Positions 26,324-34,466 of a stretch of DNA of 64,000 nucleotides are shown here, in pieces. The stretch covers positions 51,112 to 115,111 of the forward strand of contig JAJDYW010000038.1 of NCBI GenBank assembly GCA_022824925.1. The letters run 5' to 3'. Source of the DNA: Dehalococcoidia bacterium (GTDB lineage Bacteria; Chloroflexota; Dehalococcoidia; Tepidiformales; Tepidiformaceae). Position 1 is the first letter of the stretch; each line of letters starts with the position of its first letter. The position numbers and the translations under genes were made by a program. The notes below the pieces were generated by a model. That model had not been told where the DNA came from and searched no databases. It was given only the letters and a program-made list of their open reading frames with translations.

Positions 26324-27274
26324 TCAGATGCCGTTCGTGTTCAGGTCCTTCAGGAACTCGTAGGTGCGCTGGGGCGCCTCCGGATCCTCGGGAACGGGGA
26401 GGATGGCGCCGTTGTAGTCGGTCACGCCGATCGATTCGAGCCGCTTGAGCTGCGCCCGCACGGTCGCCTCGTCCCCGACGATGGCCATCTCGGCGACGCC
26501 GCTCACGCCCTCGGCCGCGATCACGTTCTTGTACGAGTAGATCTTGCCGTAGACCTCCCACACCCTGCCGCACGAGGCTCGCGCCGCTTCCTCGTTGCTG
26601 GTCACGGAGACGGGGATACCGGCGATGATGCGCGGCGCCGGGCGCCCAACGGAGTCGGCCGCCTGCGTGATCGTGGGCACGGCTGTCTGCTCGATGTAGT
26701 TCGGGCCGCACCAGAACATGCTCGTCCCGTCGGCGAGCTCGCCCGTGACCTTGAGCATCCCCGGTCCGAGCGCCGCGATCAGCACCTTGGGGCGCCCGCC
26801 GCCGGGCACGTCGAGCTGGGTGAACGGCGCGTTGTTGAGCTGGACCCGGTACTCCTGCCCGTTGTGGTTCACGAGGTCGCCATCGAGCAGCGGGTTGAGT
26901 ACCTCGAGGTACTCGCGCAGGTGCCGCACGGGCGTCGCCCAGCGCAGCCCCTGCCAACCCTCGACGATGAACTTGTGGCTGAGCCCGAGCCCGAGGATGA
27001 AGCGCCCGCCGCAGGCCATGTTGGTGGTCAGCGCCTGCTGCGCCATCACCATGGGGTGGCGGGGGTAGGTGGGGACGACGGCGGTGCCCAGCTCGATCGT
27101 GCTCGTGGCCTGGCCCGCGAGGGCGCAGATGGTCATCGCGTCGTAGTTGAGGTGGTTGCCCATCCAGGCCGACTCGATGCCGTCGGCTTCAGCCTGCTGG
27201 ATCGGTGCGACGATGGAGCTGACGGTGGCGTCGCCCCCGCCGCCCGGTGGCCGGGTGATGATTCGCATGCCCAT
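26324..27274 (-). CDS. LLM class F420-dependent oxidoreductase (3)
   Basis: A 316-residue luciferase-like protein: MRIITRPPGGGGDATV, ADGIESAWMGNHLNYD, LGTAVVPTYPRHPMVMAQQ, RFILGLGLSHKFIVEGWQG and a C-terminal GVTDYNGAILPVPE. Three in-frame ATGs occur (27280, 27274, 27268). The one at 27274 is chosen because AGGAGGA (27281-27287) is 6 nt upstream of it. It lies 42 bp before coxG on the same strand and could be co-transcribed with the molybdenum hydroxylase. The F420 link is inferred from family, not proven. Confidence 0.87.
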   Translation of the reverse strand: MGMRIITRPPGGGGDATVSSIVAPIQQAEADGIESAWMGNHLNYDAMTICALAGQATSTIELGTAVVPTYPRHPMVMAQQALTTNMACGGRFILGLGLSHKFIVEGWQGLRWATPVRHLREYLEVLNPLLDGDLVNHNGQEYRVQLNNAPFTQLDVPGGGRPKVLIAALGPGMLKVTGELADGTSMFWCGPNYIEQTAVPTITQAADSVGRPAPRIIAGIPVSVTSNEEAARASCGRVWEVYGKIYSYKNVIAAEGVSGVAEMAIVGDEATVRAQLKRLESIGVTDYNGAILPVPEDPEAPQRTYEFLKDLNTNGI

Positions 27275-27369
27275 CCGCATTCCTCCTGGCGCCCCCGTCC
27301 GGGGCCGCCGCGATGATACGCCGGTCGCGTCACCCTTGTGCGAAGGGCCGGGCGCCCTACGCTCAACCA

Positions 27370-27969
27370 ATGAAGCAGCACGCCCCCGGCGCCGGCTACT
27401 GGCAGGGCGAACTCGTTCGCCTGCGGCCGCTGGCCCTGGAAGACGCCGCCGCCTGGCTCGCCGAGGATGCGGACGGCGAGGCCGTTCGCGCCCTCAACTT
27501 CGGCATGCAACCGCCGAAGTCACGCGCAATGGCGGACGAGTGGGTCCGTACCTACGCCGATTTCGGCAAGGCCGAGGAGTTCCTCTTCTTCTCCATCGAG
27601 ACCCTCGCCGGCGACTACGCGGGCAACATCAACATCCACGCCATGGACCAGCGCAACGGCGTCTTCGAGACGGGCACGCGCCTCTTCCGCGCCTACCGGG
27701 GGCACGGCTACGCCCTCGATGCCAAGCGCATCGTCCTCCGCTATGCCTTCCACGAGCTGCGCTTCCAGAAGTACAACCTCCGCTGCCTCGAAACGAACGA
27801 CGCCATCGTTCGGCACGCGCGCCGGCTCGGCTGCCTCGAGGAGGGGCGGATCCGCCGCGCCGCCTACACCGGCGGACGCCACCTCGACGTGCTCCTCTTC
27901 GGGCTCACCCGCGAGGAGTTCGACGCGAACGAGGAACGAGCGGGCGCCCGCTACACTCCCTCCCCATGA
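27370..27969 (+). CDS. GNAT family N-acetyltransferase
   Basis: A 199-residue GNAT of the RimJ/RimL type: GELVRLRPLALEDAAAWL start, GNINIHAMDQRNGVFETGTR, the acetyl-CoA-binding RGHGYALDAKRIVLRYAF loop, and NLRCLETNDAIVRHARRLG. It acetylates an amine on a protein or small molecule; target unknown. TACGCT (27358-27363) is 6 nt before the ATG, leaderless type. The stop overlaps the next gene by 4 nt (ATGA). Confidence 0.86.
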   Translation: MKQHAPGAGYWQGELVRLRPLALEDAAAWLAEDADGEAVRALNFGMQPPKSRAMADEWVRTYADFGKAEEFLFFSIETLAGDYAGNINIHAMDQRNGVFETGTRLFRAYRGHGYALDAKRIVLRYAFHELRFQKYNLRCLETNDAIVRHARRLGCLEEGRIRRAAYTGGRHLDVLLFGLTREEFDANEERAGARYTPSP

Positions 27970-29087
27970 CCGGACCCGCCGGCGACGAGGCCGCCCCCTT
28001 CCGCGAGGCCGCACGCGCGCTCGTGCCGGCGACCGTCGAGGCCATCGAAGCGCTCGGCGGGGCCTTCCGGCGTCTCGACCGCGGCTCCATGTGGGAGCTG
28101 CAGTCGTCGCTGCGGCCCCTGCACGAGCGGCTCGATGCGGCGCTGACGGCCCTGCGCGAGGCGCCCCTCCCCGACCGCTTCCTCCCCATCCGCGAGCAAC
28201 TCGGCGGCGGCGCCGAAGCGGCGCTGGAGGCGCTCGGCGCCTTCACGCGCCCCGTTCCCCGCGAACAGCGTTCCGGAAACGCCCTCGAGAGCATGCGCGG
28301 GGCGGCCCGGGCCCAGGAGCTCCTCTACCCCCTGCGCTCGCTCGACCCCGCTCTGGGGACGCTCTACGCCGAGCCCGCCGTCCGGGGCGACCTCGCAGCC
28401 CTCGACACACACAGCGGCGATCCAAGCACGGGAATCCAGCGCAGCGGTCCCGACGACGACCCCGATGCCCGCGGCGAGTTCCACCTCTACGTGCCGGAGT
28501 CGCTCGACGGATCGGAGGCGCGGCCGCTCGTGGTCGCGCTGCACGGGGGCATGGGACACGGGCGGGACTTCCTCTGGACGTGGCTGCGGGAGGCGCGCAG
28601 CCGCCGCTTCCTCCTGCTTGCCCCCACCTCCGTCGGGCCCACCTGGGCGCTCATGGGCCCCGACGGGGACCGCCCCCGCCTCCTCCGCTCGGTCGAGTTC
28701 GTGCGTGAGCGCCTCAACGTCGATGGCGACCGCATCCTCCTGACGGGCCTTTCCGACGGCGCCACCTACGGCCTCTCGACTTACCTGGCAGGGGACACGC
28801 CCTTCACCGCGATGGCGGCGGTCGCGGGTGTGCTCCACCCGACCAACATCGTCGACGGGGCGATCGTGGGGGCGGAGGGGAAGCGCGTCTCGATCACGCA
28901 CGGGACGAAGGACTGGATGTTCCCGGTGCAGTTCGCACGCGCCGCCGACGAGGCCCTCCGCGAGGCTGGCGCGCACGTCCGCTACCACGAGATCGCGGAC
29001 CTCGCGCATGCCTACGCGCGCGAGGAGAACCCCGCCATCCTGGAGTGGTTCGACCCCGGCCTGGCGCTCGGCGCAGCGGACAGCTAG
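27966..29087 (+). CDS. Alpha/beta-hydrolase, phospholipase/carboxylesterase-like, with N-terminal helical extension
   Basis: A 373-residue protein. The first 160 residues are helical and without recognisable motif. From about residue 165 an esterase domain follows: FHLYVPESLDGSEARPLVVALHGGMGHGRD (oxyanion loop HGG), the nucleophile elbow LLTGLSDGATYGL (GLSDG), and the C-terminal SITHGTKDWMFPV and DLAHAYAREE providing Asp and His. It probably hydrolyses an ester; substrate unknown. It is coupled to the upstream acetyltransferase gene by a 4-nt overlap. Confidence 0.82.
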   Translation: MTGPAGDEAAPFREAARALVPATVEAIEALGGAFRRLDRGSMWELQSSLRPLHERLDAALTALREAPLPDRFLPIREQLGGGAEAALEALGAFTRPVPREQRSGNALESMRGAARAQELLYPLRSLDPALGTLYAEPAVRGDLAALDTHSGDPSTGIQRSGPDDDPDARGEFHLYVPESLDGSEARPLVVALHGGMGHGRDFLWTWLREARSRRFLLLAPTSVGPTWALMGPDGDRPRLLRSVEFVRERLNVDGDRILLTGLSDGATYGLSTYLAGDTPFTAMAAVAGVLHPTNIVDGAIVGAEGKRVSITHGTKDWMFPVQFARAADEALREAGAHVRYHEIADLAHAYAREENPAILEWFDPGLALGAADS

Positions 29088-29147
29088 CCACCGCGCGGGG
29101 GGATTACATCCCTACAAATGCGGGAAATCATGCGCTAGACTGAATCA

Positions 29148-29438
29148 GTGAACGTCTCCTTCCGGAACCGGAAGCTGGCGCGGTGCTATGCCGATGTCAC
29201 CATGGCAGTGCGGGAGTGGGGACCGGATGTTGGGCGTCGCTATGTGCGGAGGATCAACCTGCTCAGGACGGCCCGGTCCGTCGAGGACCTCCGGGCGAAT
29301 CGTGCGTTGGATGTTCATGCCCTCCGGGGCAACCGCGCGGGACAACATGCGTTGCGCCTGACGGGGAGGATGCGGCTCATCGTCACCTTCACCGAGGCGG
29401 GCGCGGAGATCGAGGAGGTCGTCGACTACCATGGCTAG
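29148..29438 (+). CDS. higB: HigB-like RelE-superfamily toxin
   Basis: A 96-residue plasmid-maintenance killer-type toxin: FRNRKLARCYADVTMAVREW, RRINLLRTARSVEDL, and the core LRGNRAGQHALRLTGRMRLIVTF with the basic residues expected in the RelE-fold RNase site. It precedes its antitoxin, the reversed order of the higBA type. Start is GTG at 29148 with TAGACT (29136-29141) 6 nt upstream. HigB toxins cleave mRNA on the ribosome. Confidence 0.88.
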   Translation: MNVSFRNRKLARCYADVTMAVREWGPDVGRRYVRRINLLRTARSVEDLRANRALDVHALRGNRAGQHALRLTGRMRLIVTFTEAGAEIEEVVDYHG

Positions 29439-29970
29439 CGCACTCGAAGCACCACCGATCGAGCCCAACATCGCCATCCCGCCGGGAGAGCACCTTGAGG
29501 AAGAGCTCGAGGCGCGGGGAATGACTCAGCGGGCGCTCGCGGACTTGCTTGGCCGGCCTCCGCAGATGATCAGCCAGGTCATTCGCGCCAAGAAGTCCAT
29601 CACCGCCGACTTCGCCCTGGAGCTTGAGGGCGCCCTCGGAATTCCCGCTCACATCTGGATAGGCCTTGAGGCCAACTACCAGCTCAGCAGAGCCAGGTTG
29701 GAGTGGCAGGCTGGCCTGGAGGACCACGACCTCGCCGGGCTCCTCTCCGCCGTCGAGGTGGTCTCCAGCGAGGGTTTCGCCGACGAGGATGCCCCGTTCA
29801 TCGGCCGGGTGCGGCGCCTCACCGGCGACCCCTGGCGCACCATCGCCAGGCGGCTCGAAGGGGCACTGCAGTCGGGGCTCCTTGACCTGCGTGAGGCACC
29901 AGCGGAAGCGGGCCGCTCCGACCGGATCTTCGTGCTCTCCGAGCGGGGGCGCGCCCTGCTTCGCCGCTGA
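29431..29970 (+). CDS. higA: HigA-like XRE antitoxin with C-terminal extension
   Basis: A 179-residue protein. The N-terminal 90 residues are a HigA-type helix-turn-helix: PPGEHLEEELEARGMTQRAL, DLLGRPPQMISQVIRAKKSI, FALELEGALGIPAHIWIGLE. Unlike the short classical antitoxin it continues for about 80 residues with no recognised domain, as seen in longer HigA forms. It should neutralise HigB and repress the operon. It overlaps higB by 8 nt. The tail ends near the convergent FmdB-like gene. Confidence 0.86.
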   Translation: MASALEAPPIEPNIAIPPGEHLEEELEARGMTQRALADLLGRPPQMISQVIRAKKSITADFALELEGALGIPAHIWIGLEANYQLSRARLEWQAGLEDHDLAGLLSAVEVVSSEGFADEDAPFIGRVRRLTGDPWRTIARRLEGALQSGLLDLREAPAEAGRSDRIFVLSERGRALLRR

Positions 29971-29973
29971 GGC

Positions 29974-30273
29974 CTAGCCCTCGCCCGGGGGGAGGTCCTT
30001 CGAGGCTTCGTCGTACTGGCGGGCGTACTTGCCGATGTCGGGCTCGGGGCCCATGGCGGCGTCCACCTCCGCGCCGTAGGTCGCCTCCGCCTCCGCCACC
30101 TTCGTGGCGAAGCTGAGGTGGTGTGCGAAGCCGCTCATCACGCGCGTCATCGTGTGCGACTCGTCGTCCGGGGTTCGAGGGCAGGGGGGAGGCTCGATGT
30201 CGCTCGTCATCCGTTGGCGGAAGACCTCGTCCCGCGCTCCGCACTGCGTGCAGGCGAACTCGTAGAGCGGCAC
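29974..30273 (-). CDS. FmdB-like zinc ribbon protein with degenerate second knuckle
   Basis: A 99-residue protein beginning MPLYEFACTQCGARDEVF, the FmdB/CxxC zinc ribbon start. The second knuckle, normally CPxCG, reads PPPCPRTPDDESHTM with only one Cys, followed by the usual VMSGF. The 50-residue tail is charged. FmdB-type proteins are small regulatory or ribosome-hibernation-related factors in some groups; the role here is unknown. It is third in a trxA-trxB-fmdB direction, 13 bp after trxB, so probably in that operon. Confidence 0.72.
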   Translation of the reverse strand: MPLYEFACTQCGARDEVFRQRMTSDIEPPPCPRTPDDESHTMTRVMSGFAHHLSFATKVAEAEATYGAEVDAAMGPEPDIGKYARQYDEASKDLPPGEG

Positions 30274-30286
30274 GCCTCGCCTCCCT

Positions 30287-31237
30287 CTAGCCCTCGCCGA
30301 TGCCGAGCTCGGCCAGGTACGCCTCCGCGGCGAGGGCCGCGGTGGCGCCGTCGCCGCAGGCGCTGACCAGCTGGCGCGCCGCCTCCACGCGCAGGTCGCC
30401 GGCCACGAAGAGGCCCGGCACCTTCGTGCGCATGCGCAGGTCGACGCGGGCGTGGCCGCCCTTGTCCAGATCGACCAGCCCCTTCAGCAGGTGGCTGTTG
30501 GGGGTCTGCCCGATGAAGATGAAGACGGCCCCCACGGGCAGGGTGCGAACCTCGCTCGTCTGGACGTTGCGCAGTTCCGCCCCCTCCACCATGCCCGCCC
30601 CCACGATGCGCTCGACGACGGTGTTGCGGATGATCTCGATCTTCGCGTTCCCGAAGACGCGCTCCTGCAGGAGCCCGCTGGCGCGGAAGGAGTCGCGGCG
30701 GTGCACCAGCCAGACCTTGCTCGCGTAGCGGGTCGTGTACAGCGCCTCGTCGAAGGCGGCGTCGCCCCCGCCTACCACCACCACCTCCTGGTCCTGGAAG
30801 AACGCCGCGTCACAGGTGGCGCAGTAGCTCACGCCCCGGCCGATGAACTCGTCCTCGCCTGGAACGCCGAGCTTGTTGTAGTCCGCGCCCGCCGTCGCGA
30901 TGACGGTGTGGGCGTCGTAGGCGCCCCCGCTCGTCTCGATCTGGAAGGGACCCTCGGGCCGCGGCGCGATCGCCTGCACCTCCTCGTGGCGCAGCTCCGC
31001 CCCGAAGCGCTCGACCTGCTGTACGAGGTTGAGGGCGAAGTCGGTCCCGTTGATGCCCTCCGGGAAGCCCGGGTAGTTCTCGACCAGCTCCGTGGTCGCG
31101 ATCTGTCCGCCCGTCATGAGGCGCTCGAAGGCGATCGTGCGGCGGCGGGCGCGGGCCCCGTAGAGCGCCGCCGTGAGGCCCGCCCCTCCCGCGCCGATCA
31201 CGGCGATGTCGTAGGTCTCGGGCCTGTCCGCCGTCAT
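30287..31237 (-). CDS. trxB: Thioredoxin reductase
   Basis: A 316-residue flavoprotein: IAVIGAGGAGLTAALYGAR (FAD), the redox-active CATCDAAFF (CATC), VVVGGGDAAFDEALYTTRYA (NADPH) and the C-terminal VPGLFVAGDLRVEAARQLVSA. It reduces thioredoxin with NADPH. It lies 43 bp after trxA on the same strand, so reductase and substrate are co-expressed. It is a possible electron source for the AhpD-like selenoprotein candidate at 11834-12439, by inference only. Confidence 0.94.
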   Translation of the reverse strand: MTADRPETYDIAVIGAGGAGLTAALYGARARRRTIAFERLMTGGQIATTELVENYPGFPEGINGTDFALNLVQQVERFGAELRHEEVQAIAPRPEGPFQIETSGGAYDAHTVIATAGADYNKLGVPGEDEFIGRGVSYCATCDAAFFQDQEVVVVGGGDAAFDEALYTTRYASKVWLVHRRDSFRASGLLQERVFGNAKIEIIRNTVVERIVGAGMVEGAELRNVQTSEVRTLPVGAVFIFIGQTPNSHLLKGLVDLDKGGHARVDLRMRTKVPGLFVAGDLRVEAARQLVSACGDGATAALAAEAYLAELGIGEG

Positions 31238-31280
31238 GACGCCATCCCCGGGGCCATCCTGAGGTCGTGCGGCACCGCGG

Positions 31281-31607
31281 TTAGGCGATGGCCTCCTCGA
31301 GGCGCTTCTTGAGGTCGCTCTTGGGGCGGAACCCGACGATCGTGCCCTTCAGCTCGCCGCTCTTGAAGATGAGAAGCGAGGGGATGCTGCGGATGCCGTA
31401 CTGGGAGGGCACGGCGGGGTTCTCGTCGGTGTTCATCTTGTAGAAGCTGACGCGGCCGGCGTACTCCTCACCCAGCTCCTCCACGATCGGGGCGACCATG
31501 CGGCAGGGGCCGCACCAGGGCGCCCAGAAATCCACCAGCACCGGCAGTTCGCTCTTCATCACGTCCGCGTCGAACGTCGCGTCCGTCACCTCGGGGGTTG
31601 CAGCCAT
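31281..31607 (-). CDS. trxA: Thioredoxin
   Basis: A 108-residue thioredoxin with the canonical active site FWAPWCGPCRMVAP, the cis-proline segment GIRSIPSLLIF and the GFRPKSDLKKRLEE C-terminal helix. The ATG at 31607 has AAGGAG about 10 nt upstream; the open frame to 31697 has no better start. It is first gene of the trxA-trxB-fmdB unit. A GC-rich imperfect hairpin lies at 31664-31686 upstream. Confidence 0.95.
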   Translation of the reverse strand: MAATPEVTDATFDADVMKSELPVLVDFWAPWCGPCRMVAPIVEELGEEYAGRVSFYKMNTDENPAVPSQYGIRSIPSLLIFKSGELKGTIVGFRPKSDLKKRLEEAIA

Positions 31608-31736
31608 TTGGGTTGTGCTCCTTCGCCGGCGTCCCGGCCAATTGCTTCCAGCGTTGCGGTCCCGGCCCTCGCCGGGGACCACTTTCAAGCGTACCACCCG
31701 AGGGGCGCGTGGGCTCGAACCGGGCCTTTCCCCAAA

Positions 31737-31765
31737 TTGCCGCGTTCGGGGGCGCTTGCTACCAT
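31737..31765 (+). promoter_or_regulatory. Sigma-70-type promoter of the HNH gene
   Basis: TTGCCG (31737-31742), 17-bp spacer, TACCAT (31760-31765), placed 18 bp before the ATG at 31784. Confidence 0.5.
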
Positions 31766-31783
31766 CCCGGCGGAGATTCCTCC

Positions 31784-32311
31784 ATGAGTGGCTCGCTCGC
31801 CCTTGTTCTCAACCAGAACTACGAGCCGCTGAACGTGTGCAACGTGCGCCGGGCCATCGTCCTCGTGCTGCGGGGCAAGGCCGAGATCATCGAGACGGCG
31901 AGGGGCGTCATCCACAGCGCGAACCGCCACTTCGACCTGCCCTCCGTCATCCGCATGGTCTACTACGTGCGCCGCCCGCGGCCGAAGCTGCGGCTCTCCC
32001 GCCGGGAGGTGTTCGCGCGTGACGGCTGGGCCTGCGCCTACTGCGGTCGCCGCGCCAGGGACCTCACGCTCGACCACGTCGTACCCCGCTACCGGGGCGG
32101 GGCGCACAGCTGGGACAACCTCGTGAGCGCCTGCAAGCCCTGCAACCACCGCAAGGCCGGCCGCACCCCCGCGGAGGCGCGCATGCGCCTGCGAACGGCG
32201 CCCGCCGAACCGCGTGTGCCCATCTACCACGGCTACCTGCAGTACCTGCGCCGCTACCAGGACTGGGGCAAGTTCATCCCGGGCGCGGAGACGGCGAGGG
32301 CTGCCGTCTAG
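31784..32311 (+). CDS. HNH endonuclease domain protein
   Basis: A 175-residue protein of the common chromosomal HNH family: LALVLNQNYEPLNVCNVRRA start, FARDGWACAYCGRRARDLTL (zinc CxxC), DHVVPRYRGGAHSWDNLVSA and CKPCNHRKAGRTP (second CxxC and HNH residues). This widely conserved form is not clearly a restriction or homing enzyme, and its role is not known. It is immediately followed (0 bp) by the PPOX-fold gene, so the two form an operon from the promoter at 31737-31765. Confidence 0.87.
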   Translation: MSGSLALVLNQNYEPLNVCNVRRAIVLVLRGKAEIIETARGVIHSANRHFDLPSVIRMVYYVRRPRPKLRLSRREVFARDGWACAYCGRRARDLTLDHVVPRYRGGAHSWDNLVSACKPCNHRKAGRTPAEARMRLRTAPAEPRVPIYHGYLQYLRRYQDWGKFIPGAETARAAV

Positions 32312-32770
32312 ATGGCCGAACTCTCGCCGGAGCAGATCCTCGAGGAAGCGCTGCGCGTGGCCGAGTCCCAGTTCGGCGGCACCCTCGCGACCATCCACGC
32401 CGACGACGGCACGCCCTACCCCGCCTTCGTGCTCTTCCACCTTACGGAGGAAGGCGAGGTCATCTACGGGAGCGTCTCCGAGTCGCAGCACACGCGCGAC
32501 ACCGAGGCCGTCCCCGAGGTCGCGTTCCTGATCGACAACCGGGATGTGCTCAGCTACGACTGGCCCGCCTTCGACCGCGTGGTCGTCGAGGGCACGGCCG
32601 AGCGCATCGATCCCACGGACTCGCGCTACGACGGCTACTTCGAGGAGCTGACCGCCAAGAACTGGCTCTCCAGCTACTTCACCCGCATGGGCGACCTCTA
32701 CCGCATCGCACCGCTGCGCATCACGGTCGTGCTGGGACTGGGCGAGCGCCACATCCTCGACTTCGACTAG
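32312..32770 (+). CDS. Pyridoxamine 5'-phosphate oxidase-fold flavin-binding protein
   Basis: A 152-residue split-barrel protein: GTLATIHADDGTPYPAFVLF, EGEVIYGSVSESQHTRDTEA, VAFLIDNRDV, RVVVEGTAERID. The pattern fits the PNPOx/HugZ superfamily, which binds FMN, F420 or heme. It is too short for true PdxH, and the substrate is unknown. The ATG immediately follows the HNH stop. In a genome with many F420-type enzymes an F420-binding role is possible but not shown. Confidence 0.78.
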   Translation: MAELSPEQILEEALRVAESQFGGTLATIHADDGTPYPAFVLFHLTEEGEVIYGSVSESQHTRDTEAVPEVAFLIDNRDVLSYDWPAFDRVVVEGTAERIDPTDSRYDGYFEELTAKNWLSSYFTRMGDLYRIAPLRITVVLGLGERHILDFD

Positions 32771-32804
32771 GCCTGCCACCCCGGCGCCTCGTGCCCCCTG
32801 CGGG

Positions 32805-32833
32805 TTGACGGATACCGCCTCCAAAGTGATACT
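32805..32833 (+). promoter_or_regulatory. Promoter of the flavoprotein/membrane-protein unit
   Basis: TTGACG (32805-32810), 17-bp spacer, GATACT (32828-32833). The -10 lies inside the perfect palindrome 32825-32843, so a bound repressor would block RNA polymerase. The predicted 5' leader is about 165 nt. Confidence 0.55.
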
Positions 32834-32843
32834 CAGTATCACT
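32825..32843. promoter_or_regulatory. Fur-family-like operator (perfect 9-1-9 palindrome)
   Basis: AGTGATACT-C-AGTATCACT, a perfect palindrome whose core TGATACT-C-AGTATCA has the 7-1-7 layout of Fur/Zur/PerR boxes (for comparison TGATAAT-N-ATTATCA). It covers the -10 element of the downstream gene. Which metal is sensed cannot be told from the site. Confidence 0.6.
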
Positions 32844-33009
32844 AGAGACAGGCCACCGCGGGTCCCCCGTCACCGCAGACGTGTCGTCGTCGATGCTGCG
32901 GGAACGCCATGGGGCTCCGGGGCCGGTGGGCGCCGGCGCCTCCTCGTGAAGGCCTTCGTCTCTGCGAGGCCCGCGCGTCAGCAAGGCACGGGGCAGGAGA
33001 TCGAACAAC

Positions 33010-34140
33010 GTGACCAACACCAGGATCAGTAACGCCGTTTATGACGTCGTAATCGTTGGCGCCGGCGCCGCAGGGGTGGGCGCTGCGGTGGCTCTCAAGC
33101 ATGCCGGCATCGAGAACTTCGTGGTGTGCGAGCGCCACACGGTCGGGGCATCGTTCGCCTCCTGGCCGGCCGAGACTCGCTTCATCACGCCCTCGTACGC
33201 CACCAATTCGATCGGCATGCTCGACTTGAACTCGATCGCGATTGGCACTTCACCCGCGTACAGCCTGGGGGTCGAGCATCCGACGGGTGAAGAGTATGCG
33301 ATGCACTTGCGTGCCGTCGCGCGATTCTTCGAGCTGCCTGTTCGCCAGGGTATCGACGTGCTGCAGATCGCAAAGCTCGGCGACATCTTTCACGTAGACA
33401 CGGCCGCCGAGACCCTGACGGCGAGGCACGTCATCTGGGCCGCCGGAGAGTTCCAGTATCCGCGCTTGAGCGGGTTTTCCGGAAGCCAGTTGTGTCGCCA
33501 CACCGCGACCATCGCCAGCTATGAAAAGCTTGACGGGGACGACTTCATCGTCGTAGGCGGCTACGAAAGTGGCGTCGACGCGGCCTTCCACCTCGCGTGT
33601 TGCGACAAACGAGTGCGGTTGTTCGATAAGGACTGCCCGTGGCAGGAAGAGAGTTCCGACCCCAGCGTCGCGCTTTCTCCGTTCACGCTCGAACGGATGC
33701 GTGACGACCAGTTCGTCAAGAAGGTGGAGCTCCATGGGAACACCCCGATCGAATCGGTGACGCGCGCCGGTGACACCTACGAAGTCACCACTCGGGACGG
33801 GCATCGGTTTGAAACGCGGGTGCCGCCGCTACTGGCGGGCGGATTCGAGGGGAGCCACAGGCTCGTCGCGGACTTGTTCGAACACCGCGACGATGGCTCT
33901 CCGATTCTGAGCGAAGACGATGAATCGACGGTCGTACCGGGAGTGTTTCTCTGCGGCCCCGCAGTGCGCCACAACGACCATCTCTTCTGCTTCATCTTCA
34001 AGTATCGACAGCGATTCGCCGTTGTCGCCAAAGCAGTGGCGACCTCGTTGGGGCTGCCGGCGGAAGCGCTGGAAGAGTACCGCAAGTGGGGAATGTATCT
34101 CGACGATCTGTCCTGCTGTGGGGCGCAGTGCGCATGTTGA
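33010..34140 (+). CDS. FAD/NAD(P)-dependent oxidoreductase with C-terminal CCxxxCxC tail
   Basis: A 376-residue flavoprotein of the thioredoxin-reductase-like/flavin monooxygenase type: YDVVIVGAGAAGVGAAVALK (FAD Rossmann), then ATRHVIWAAG-like ARHVIWAAGEF, DDFIVVGGYESGVDAAFHLA (NAD(P) Rossmann) and a late VPGVFLCGPAVRHNDHLFCF. It ends YLDDLSCCGAQCAC, a cysteine cluster suited to metal binding or thiol exchange. No CxxC like TrxB is present in the body. The GTG at 33010 has AGGAGA 9 nt upstream. A Fur-family-like box controls it. Codon use is less GC-rich than neighbours. Function is not established; a metal-stress role is inferred. Confidence 0.75.
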   Translation: MTNTRISNAVYDVVIVGAGAAGVGAAVALKHAGIENFVVCERHTVGASFASWPAETRFITPSYATNSIGMLDLNSIAIGTSPAYSLGVEHPTGEEYAMHLRAVARFFELPVRQGIDVLQIAKLGDIFHVDTAAETLTARHVIWAAGEFQYPRLSGFSGSQLCRHTATIASYEKLDGDDFIVVGGYESGVDAAFHLACCDKRVRLFDKDCPWQEESSDPSVALSPFTLERMRDDQFVKKVELHGNTPIESVTRAGDTYEVTTRDGHRFETRVPPLLAGGFEGSHRLVADLFEHRDDGSPILSEDDESTVVPGVFLCGPAVRHNDHLFCFIFKYRQRFAVVAKAVATSLGLPAEALEEYRKWGMYLDDLSCCGAQCAC

Positions 34141-34364
34141 CGGCGGGAAGCGACGAAAGGGTCGTCGCGCCTGGCGTTGGGCGAAGCCGGCTAGCCCGGG
34201 CGCGGAGCTTCAGCTGGCTCGGGCAAACGGCTGCCAGCCTCTGCTGGATTGGCAGCATGGCGGCCTACGGGATCGAGTCCAGTGGGGACATGCTGCAGGT
34301 GTGCGCCGCGTCCGCATGGCTGTTGGCCAACATCGCGACGATAGTTACCACCAGGGCCGATTGA
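34134..34364 (+). CDS. Small two-helix membrane protein
   Basis: A 76-residue protein with an N-terminal polar segment and two hydrophobic helices, FSWLGQTAASLCWIGSMAAY and MLQVCAASAWLLANIATIV. The ATG at 34134 overlaps the flavoprotein stop by 7 nt, implying translational coupling in the same operator-controlled unit. No family is recognised. Composition matches the atypical lower-GC upstream gene, so both were probably acquired together. Confidence 0.6.
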   Translation: MLTAGSDERVVAPGVGRSRLARARSFSWLGQTAASLCWIGSMAAYGIESSGDMLQVCAASAWLLANIATIVTTRAD

Positions 34365-34466
34365 CACGTCGGTAACGCATCGGGGCGCCGCCACGGTGAG
34401 CCTTCCGAAGCGAGAAGCCTCGAAGGCGACGGTCGCCGGCTGCGTCCCCGGGCGGTGTTCCAGGGG

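Noticed and set aside
31664..31686. GC-rich imperfect hairpin upstream of trxA as a riboswitch or attenuator
   Set aside because: The stem has a bulge, no terminator T-run and no resemblance to a known riboswitch; it may be chance in GC-rich DNA.
32805..33032. A 75-codon frame upstream of the flavoprotein
   Set aside because: It starts within the predicted -35 element, covers the operator, and its composition is basic low-complexity with no motif.
33010..34140. A second thioredoxin reductase
   Set aside because: The central CxxC of TrxB is absent and the C-terminal cysteine cluster is different, so the substrate is unlikely to be ordinary thioredoxin through the same mechanism.
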